Positions 31,174 to 36,522 of a DNA stretch of 36,522 nucleotides are shown piece after piece. Position 1 is the stretch's first letter. Each line of letters opens with the position of its first letter. Both the position numbers and the translations under genes were made by a program. Source of the stretch: CANJSG01 sp038203875 (GTDB taxonomy: Bacteria; Verrucomicrobiota; Verrucomicrobiia; Limisphaerales; CANJSG01); the NCBI GenBank assembly GCA_038203875.1, contig JBBRDN010000019.1:1-36522 (forward strand), written 5' to 3'. The notes below the pieces were generated by a model. The model saw nothing but the letters and a program-made list of their open reading frames with translations, ran no database searches and was not told where the DNA came from.

Positions 31174-34100
31174 ATGAATACCCTACGCTCCGTTGTTCCG
31201 TGCGTCCGTTTCATTGCAGCAAGCCTGGCCGCCCTGGTCGGATTGGCCGCTTCACCGGGTCTATTCGCCCAGGCACCCGAAATCTACTTCGCCACCCATC
31301 CGGCCAGCGGCACACGCAACCAGGCGAACCCGAATGAAACCCTGGTGCAGAGCTACGCCTGCGTCAGCGACGCCGCGGGCAACACCTACGTGGCCGGCAG
31401 TTCCTCCGGCATCACGGTCTGGGGCACGAACTCGGTGACATCCCTCGGTGGCTACGGCAACGACGACATGGTTCTGGTGAAGTATTCGCCGACAGGAGGC
31501 GTGCTTTGGGTCCGCAAGGCCGCCGGCTCATCCAAAGAAGAGGGGCGCGCCCTGTCCTTGGATGGCGCCGGTGGAGTTTATCTCGCCGGAACGACAACCA
31601 GCGATGTCCTGCCGCTCAGCACCAATGTCTCGGTCTTCAACGAGGTGAACACGGTCGAGTTCTTCCTCGCCCGCTACGACGGAAACGGAAACCTCCTTTG
31701 GGCCAACCGGGGCGGCTCGTGGATGGTGACGCCCTTCACCGCCGGCAGTTCGGCCAACGTCTGGCCCAACAGCCTGGCCGTCGATTCCGGCGGCAACCCC
31801 GTCGTGGCCGGCCGGTTCGTCGGCAATCCGATGTTCGGCGGCACGATCCACTCGAACCAGTTCACCAGCCTCACCTACACGAATGGCGTGATCCTCACCA
31901 ACCGCTTCCAGACCGCCAGCCCGAGCTCGCGAACCGAGGACCTCTTCCTCGCGAAGTTCAGCTCCTCCGGGAACATTCTTTGGGCCACGAACCACGGCAG
32001 CACCAACGTCGAATACATCTCCAGCATCGCGCTCGACTCCGGGAATAACATCTACGCGGCCGGTTCCTTCAACAAATCCACCACCCTGGGCGCGTCGAAC
32101 TTCACCAACTCGGCCTACGCGCCGTTCCTGGCCCGCTTCAGTCCGTCCGGTGTGCCGGTCTGGGCGTCGAACCTCTCCGAGCCCACGAACAACAACGCCG
32201 GCCGCGCCTGGAGCGTGGTCGTCGATTCGTCGAACCATGTGACCGTGGCCTTCACCACTCCGTTGAGCTACAACGTCCCCTTCCGCCTCGGCACCAATTC
32301 GTTCACCAACCTGATCTTCCTGGTGTCCGGCACCGTCATGGGCGCATCCCACGCCCAGTTCGAGACCAACGGAACTCTCCGCTGGATGAGGAAACTGCCG
32401 TTCAATGTCGACGGGCTCTTTGGCGGCTCCCCGAACCAGTTCGCGCCCACGCTGACCCGTGACGGCTCGGACAATCTCTACGTCCGCAGTGTCAGCGGCT
32501 TGACGACCGACGGCTCCACGATCGGCAATGGTGGGATCCACGTCCTGAAGCTCACGCCGGATGGTTTGCCGCTCTGGACGAACTCGGTCGCGCCCGGCGC
32601 CATCTCCTTTCCAGGCAACTTGGCCACCGACTTACGCGCCCTGCCCGCGATCAGCCTCGATGCGTTTGGCAAGATCTCCGTCGCCGCCACCATCCGCGGT
32701 GATCCGACCGCGACGGGCTTCATCGGATGGACCAACATCACGACGGCGTTCACCAACGGCACCGGCAACAACCAGCTCCTCTACCGGATGGAGTCGAACT
32801 TCGTGGCCGTAGCGCCGCAGTTCATCATCCAGCCTACGAACTACGTCTTCCAGCCGCCCCAGGGCATCACCAACGGAGCGCTCGCACGCGCGTGGCCCGT
32901 GGCGGACTACCGTTGGTATATGGTCAGCAACGGTGCGCCGACTCTCATTGGCACGAACACCATCGTGGGTATCCTGGACGGCACGACGGTCGCGCACGTC
33001 ACCTCCTATTACTGCGTGGCCTCCAATCTCGCGCAGCAGACGACCAGCAGCGTCTTCATCGCGCAGGCCAGGCTCGCGCTGTATCCGCTGACCAACGCCG
33101 TGACGAACATCCTGATCGGCGGCTCAAGCACGTTTTCCATCAACGCCACGGGCACGACGGCCTTCAGCTACCAGTGGCGCATGAACGGGACCAATCTCCC
33201 CGGTGCGGCCAGCGCTTCGTTGCTGGTGAACTATCCAACCTTCGCCAGCGGCACGAACCGCTACGACGTGGTTGTCTGCAACGCCTTCGGCTGCCTTACC
33301 AGCACGCCCCCCGTCACGGCCACGGTGAAGGCGTTCGGCAGCGTGGATTTGTCATACACCATCGGGTCCGCGGGCCGGCTGGTGATCGTCGAGCCTTCCG
33401 GCAATCCACTGCTCGGTGGGGCGCAACTCATCCGCTACACGACCAACGGGATCGTGGTCACCAACACCTTCTACAATCCGACGCCGCCGTCGCCGGGGCA
33501 GGTGAGCCTGTCCTATCCCGCAGGCATCGGCGGGGCCGGCCCCAACATCGCCTTCAACCGCGATCCCGACGGGAAGATCGTCGTCGGCGGGCATTTCACG
33601 CGGCTGAACACCAACGGCACGACCGGCCCGGCGTTAAACCGCATGGTCCGCTTCAACGCCGATTCGACCATCGACACGAACTTCAACGTCGGCACCGGTC
33701 CAGGGGTGAACCTCAACAACACCTTCGCGATACTGGTGCGCTCGATCGTCCGCCAGCCGGACGGCCGCTATCTCGTGGGCGGCATGTTCGACACCTTCAA
33801 CGGGTTCGCCCGGACTAATCTGGTCCGGCTGAACGGCGACGGATCGGTGGACACGTCTTTCGTTCCTCCCGCCTTCATCACGAGCCAAAGCCCGAATTCG
33901 ACGCCCGGAGTCCGAGCCATCGTGCTCCGTGCGAACGGCGGGATTGTGGTGGCCCACGAGTTTCTCCGTGTGGGCACGAACACTTTCCGGCCTTGCATCG
34001 CCGGCCTCACGACCAACGGTGCGGCCGACGCGGCTTTCAACGACAACTTGCCCGTAGACGGGACGCAGTTCTCGTGGGGCAGCTTCGCGACGGGTCGTGC

Positions 34101-34701
34101 GCTCGTGACCCAGCCGGATGGCAAGATCCTGCTCGGCGGGCAATACGGCTTTCAGACGGGCGGTTTCGGCTACAGCCGCGTGGTGCGATTCAACGACAAC
34201 GGCACATTGGACGCCACGTTCAAGCAGACCAATTTCATCGCCGGCGCGGTGAACGCCGTCGCCCTGCAGGCCGACGGCGCGGTTGTCTTCGGCGGCAACA
34301 ACATGCCCGTGCAGCGCGTGGGTTCCAACGGGACGAACGACCTGAGCTTCATCAGCGACCCGCTCTTCACCGCGTCGCAGTTGGAGGGCATCGCCGTCGA
34401 CTCCGACAAGATCTATGTGACGGGAGCCTTCGGTCTTTACAGGCTCTACGGCGCGCTGCCCACGACGGTGGTCCCACAGCCGACCTTCAGCGCGGGCACG
34501 GCTGTGAGGCTGCCGAACGGGCAGTTCGGATTCACCACCTGCGGCCAGAACGGCCAGACGCTGGTGGTCCAAGCCTCGACCAACTTGGTGAACTGGGACT
34601 CCATCAGCACCAACGTGGTCGTCAGCGGCTGCATAGACTTCCTCGACACGCAGGCTCCGCAGATCCCGAACCGCTACTACCGCGTGCTCGTGCAGCCGTA
34701 G
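31174..34701 (+). CDS. Large secreted protein with SBBP-like, Ig-like and delta-60 repeats
   Basis: An 1175-residue predicted exported protein with a signal peptide (about 1-32, ending GLFAQA). Residues about 45-545 hold repeated propeller-like units (GNTYVAGSSSG, GGVYLAGTTTS, NNIYAAGSFNKS). Residues about 549-720 form two Ig-like domains (ADYRWYMVSNG; FSYQWRMNGTNLPGA). Residues about 790-1090 hold delta-60 repeats (DGKIVVGGHFTRLN, DGRYLVGGMFDTFNG, DGKILLGGQYGFQTG), each ending in patterns like VRFN-D/A-DGT-D-F. The C terminus ends LVNWDSIS-and-YYRVLVQP, a form common in large verrucomicrobial surface proteins. GGAAAG precedes the ATG at 6 bases. Function unknown; cell-surface role is inferred. 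Confidence 0.85.
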   Translation: MNTLRSVVPCVRFIAASLAALVGLAASPGLFAQAPEIYFATHPASGTRNQANPNETLVQSYACVSDAAGNTYVAGSSSGITVWGTNSVTSLGGYGNDDMVLVKYSPTGGVLWVRKAAGSSKEEGRALSLDGAGGVYLAGTTTSDVLPLSTNVSVFNEVNTVEFFLARYDGNGNLLWANRGGSWMVTPFTAGSSANVWPNSLAVDSGGNPVVAGRFVGNPMFGGTIHSNQFTSLTYTNGVILTNRFQTASPSSRTEDLFLAKFSSSGNILWATNHGSTNVEYISSIALDSGNNIYAAGSFNKSTTLGASNFTNSAYAPFLARFSPSGVPVWASNLSEPTNNNAGRAWSVVVDSSNHVTVAFTTPLSYNVPFRLGTNSFTNLIFLVSGTVMGASHAQFETNGTLRWMRKLPFNVDGLFGGSPNQFAPTLTRDGSDNLYVRSVSGLTTDGSTIGNGGIHVLKLTPDGLPLWTNSVAPGAISFPGNLATDLRALPAISLDAFGKISVAATIRGDPTATGFIGWTNITTAFTNGTGNNQLLYRMESNFVAVAPQFIIQPTNYVFQPPQGITNGALARAWPVADYRWYMVSNGAPTLIGTNTIVGILDGTTVAHVTSYYCVASNLAQQTTSSVFIAQARLALYPLTNAVTNILIGGSSTFSINATGTTAFSYQWRMNGTNLPGAASASLLVNYPTFASGTNRYDVVVCNAFGCLTSTPPVTATVKAFGSVDLSYTIGSAGRLVIVEPSGNPLLGGAQLIRYTTNGIVVTNTFYNPTPPSPGQVSLSYPAGIGGAGPNIAFNRDPDGKIVVGGHFTRLNTNGTTGPALNRMVRFNADSTIDTNFNVGTGPGVNLNNTFAILVRSIVRQPDGRYLVGGMFDTFNGFARTNLVRLNGDGSVDTSFVPPAFITSQSPNSTPGVRAIVLRANGGIVVAHEFLRVGTNTFRPCIAGLTTNGAADAAFNDNLPVDGTQFSWGSFATGRALVTQPDGKILLGGQYGFQTGGFGYSRVVRFNDNGTLDATFKQTNFIAGAVNAVALQADGAVVFGGNNMPVQRVGSNGTNDLSFISDPLFTASQLEGIAVDSDKIYVTGAFGLYRLYGALPTTVVPQPTFSAGTAVRLPNGQFGFTTCGQNGQTLVVQASTNLVNWDSISTNVVVSGCIDFLDTQAPQIPNRYYRVLVQP

Positions 34702-34856
34702 CGCGGGGTGGGTCTGTGGGGCTGCGCCATGGTCACCGGAGACTTTCGCAGGCTTGTGTCGATGGTGTAAAAATGTATCAATTGGAGATGTGAGCCGCAT
34801 TCCGATTTCGAGCGTTCCGGCCCGGTCGGTTTTCGTGCTGCCTTCCTCCAAAACCC

Positions 34857-36522
34857 ATGAATCCCACCAAGTCGTGCGTGTTGACCCTGTCGGCCCTTCT
34901 CTCGTGCGGCCAGTTCGCCACCCAATCCCATGCGCAGGCCGCATTTTATGGCGTGGGTGATCTTCCGGGCGGAATAGTCTACAGCGAGGTCCGGGACGTG
35001 ACCAAAATTGGAGGCGTGATCCGGGCGGTGGGCGGCAGCGCGGCCGCGGCCGGATCGACTGGTTCGGATACGGCGATCTATTGGACTTCGACCGGCGGCA
35101 TGGTCGCGATTCCCAATCTCGTCGCGAATCCGACGGCGACCACCTTCATCACGGCCTCCGCGATCACGCCCGATGGGGCCTTTATCGCAGCCCGGTCGCG
35201 CAACGTGGCGGTTGGCGGGACGCGCAACTCAGTCCGGGTGACGACGAGCGGGTTTGCGAAGGTGGACTTCGGTGGGCTGGCTGGATTTTCCGGCAACAGC
35301 GCCGCGATCGCTATTTCGGCGGATGGGTCGATTCTCTATGGACTCGCAAACAACAACAGCCAGGCAGTCCGCTACACCGTCAGTGGTCCGACAGGGACGT
35401 TGATTCCGTTTCTGAACGCAGGTGACGTCACTAGTTCCATCGTTGGACGAGGGTGTTCCACCAACGGCAATGTCGCGGTCGGCTCTACCGTGAACCCTTC
35501 CGGCGGCCGCGCATTCCGGTATGTCCACGGCGCCGGCCTTTCGGCAATCCCGCTTCTGCCGGGAGGAACCAACAACTACGCATGCGCGATTTCTCCGGAT
35601 GGAAACCTGACGTTGGTCGCCGGCGGAAGCAGTTCCGCACCCAAGGGAGAATTCTACCTCCACGATGCGGTTGGCGCGTCGGTTCGCAGCCTCGGGACGC
35701 CACGTGGTTCACTGGAGGTAGGAAATGGAGGCATGAGCAGCGACGGATCGGTGGTCGTCGTTTGTTTCAACAATTCAACGGCGACTTCATCCAACGTCCC
35801 CTTCCTTCGTAACGCCCAAGGCTGGCACGAATTGCAATCGGTTGCCTCCGGCGCCGGAGCCAATCTTGCCGGCTGGACACTCAACGTCCTTGTCGGCGTG
35901 TCGCCCGACGGCACGCTCGTCTGGGGCCGCGGCCTTCACAACGGCAATGAAGAGGGTTGGATCCTCGAGTTTCCGGCCGGGTATCTGGCGGCAGTCTCGA
36001 GGCCCAGGCTGGCCACCGCCGTCGGCCCGGATATCGTGGGTGCGTGGATTGCTGGCGACACCTTGGGGCCGGACGCTACAGTCATTTTTTTCCTCAGCAC
36101 CGGGGAGTTTATCCATGCGACGGATGTTTCTCTGGTCCCGCCGGCGGACGCGGTGGATGGGTTTGAACGCGGAATTTATAGGTGGAACCCGACCAATGGA
36201 GTGTTCACCTGTTGGAGTCTTCGCGACTACAACGGCACTGTCGGCTTGGCGGATCTCAGTGGATTGACAGGCATTACCGCGACCGTCTCCGGCAACGCAT
36301 TGACCGTTAATGTTCCCGGTGAAGGCAGCAATCAATTGACCCGGGTGACCGGCACGAACGGCATCGTGGGCGGGTGGTTGAAGGCTGGAAGCGATGTCGC
36401 CGGCGGAAGCTTCGAGGCCTACGCCTTCATGACCAACAATTCCTACTACATGGTCGGGGAAGGCGTGGCCCAGGGTGGCAGCCAGACCGGCATCGAGCGC
36501 GGCACTTACACGTGGAATCCGA
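34857..36522 (+). CDS. Secreted HAF-repeat protein (partial, runs off the window)
   Basis: The frame from ATG 34857 is open to the window edge (555 codons). A signal peptide (about 1-27, ending QSHAQA) precedes repeats of the HAF extracellular type: GVGDLPGGIVYSEVRDV, then units around ITPDGAFIAARS, ISADGSILYGLANN, ISPDGNLTLVAGGSS, VSPDGTLVWGRGLHNG, each about 45-60 residues. After residue about 370 the repeats give way to a region with FERGIYRWNPTNGVFTCW, and a similar GIERGTYTWNP appears at the edge. It lies 155 bases after the delta-60 protein, on the same strand. Function unknown; the C terminus, which would show sorting signals, is missing. Confidence 0.8.
   Translation, partial: MNPTKSCVLTLSALLSCGQFATQSHAQAAFYGVGDLPGGIVYSEVRDVTKIGGVIRAVGGSAAAAGSTGSDTAIYWTSTGGMVAIPNLVANPTATTFITASAITPDGAFIAARSRNVAVGGTRNSVRVTTSGFAKVDFGGLAGFSGNSAAIAISADGSILYGLANNNSQAVRYTVSGPTGTLIPFLNAGDVTSSIVGRGCSTNGNVAVGSTVNPSGGRAFRYVHGAGLSAIPLLPGGTNNYACAISPDGNLTLVAGGSSSAPKGEFYLHDAVGASVRSLGTPRGSLEVGNGGMSSDGSVVVVCFNNSTATSSNVPFLRNAQGWHELQSVASGAGANLAGWTLNVLVGVSPDGTLVWGRGLHNGNEEGWILEFPAGYLAAVSRPRLATAVGPDIVGAWIAGDTLGPDATVIFFLSTGEFIHATDVSLVPPADAVDGFERGIYRWNPTNGVFTCWSLRDYNGTVGLADLSGLTGITATVSGNALTVNVPGEGSNQLTRVTGTNGIVGGWLKAGSDVAGGSFEAYAFMTNNSYYMVGEGVAQGGSQTGIERGTYTWNP

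Overview
The window is GC-rich, densely coding bacterial DNA, most likely from a member of the Verrucomicrobiota. The evidence is the combination of an alternative complex III (ACIII) operon, a zinc-ribbon Ser/Thr kinase coupled to an ECF sigma factor, large secreted delta-60/Ig-like and HAF-repeat proteins, and the general protein style. There is no 16S or tRNA gene to settle this. No tRNA, rRNA, CRISPR array, insertion sequence or phage gene was seen.

Layout. Bases 1-252 hold the 5' end of a probable L-fuconate dehydratase gene (minus). From 405 comes a YgiQ-type radical SAM enzyme, then an unrecognised protein built from two tandem 66-residue repeats. A minus-strand cluster of three small genes (3011-4326) includes a CbrC/UPF0167 zinc protein; it diverges across a perfect 18-bp dyad from a short unknown gene with its own terminator. 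Next is a kinase-sigma pair (5160-8494) with overlapping stop and start, then hflX, pssA and a LysE-family exporter. A minus-strand operon (13836-11506) encodes a universal stress protein, a radical SAM protein, an unknown protein and a lone cyclic-nucleotide-binding domain protein.

The centre (14469-25719) is one long respiratory operon with mostly overlapping genes: actA, actB (fused), actC, actD, actE, actF, a small membrane protein, then a CcoN-like membrane protein, a CcoO-like and a further monoheme cytochrome c. It ends at a strong rho-independent terminator. ActABCDEF would oxidise quinol and pass electrons to c-type cytochromes. The CcoN-like subunit keeps the length and helical pattern of the cbb3 oxidase core but, by eye alignment, lacks five of the six haem/copper histidines and the active-site tyrosine. 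It therefore looks like a non-catalytic pseudo-oxidase subunit carried with its cytochrome partners. This is the most interesting feature of the window. A CRP-like palindrome and a second dyad lie upstream of the operon.

The right part holds a minus-strand group (AsmA-like protein, M20 peptidase, RsgA GTPase), followed on the plus strand by two large predicted secreted proteins (31174-34701 and 34857 to the end), the second cut by the window edge.
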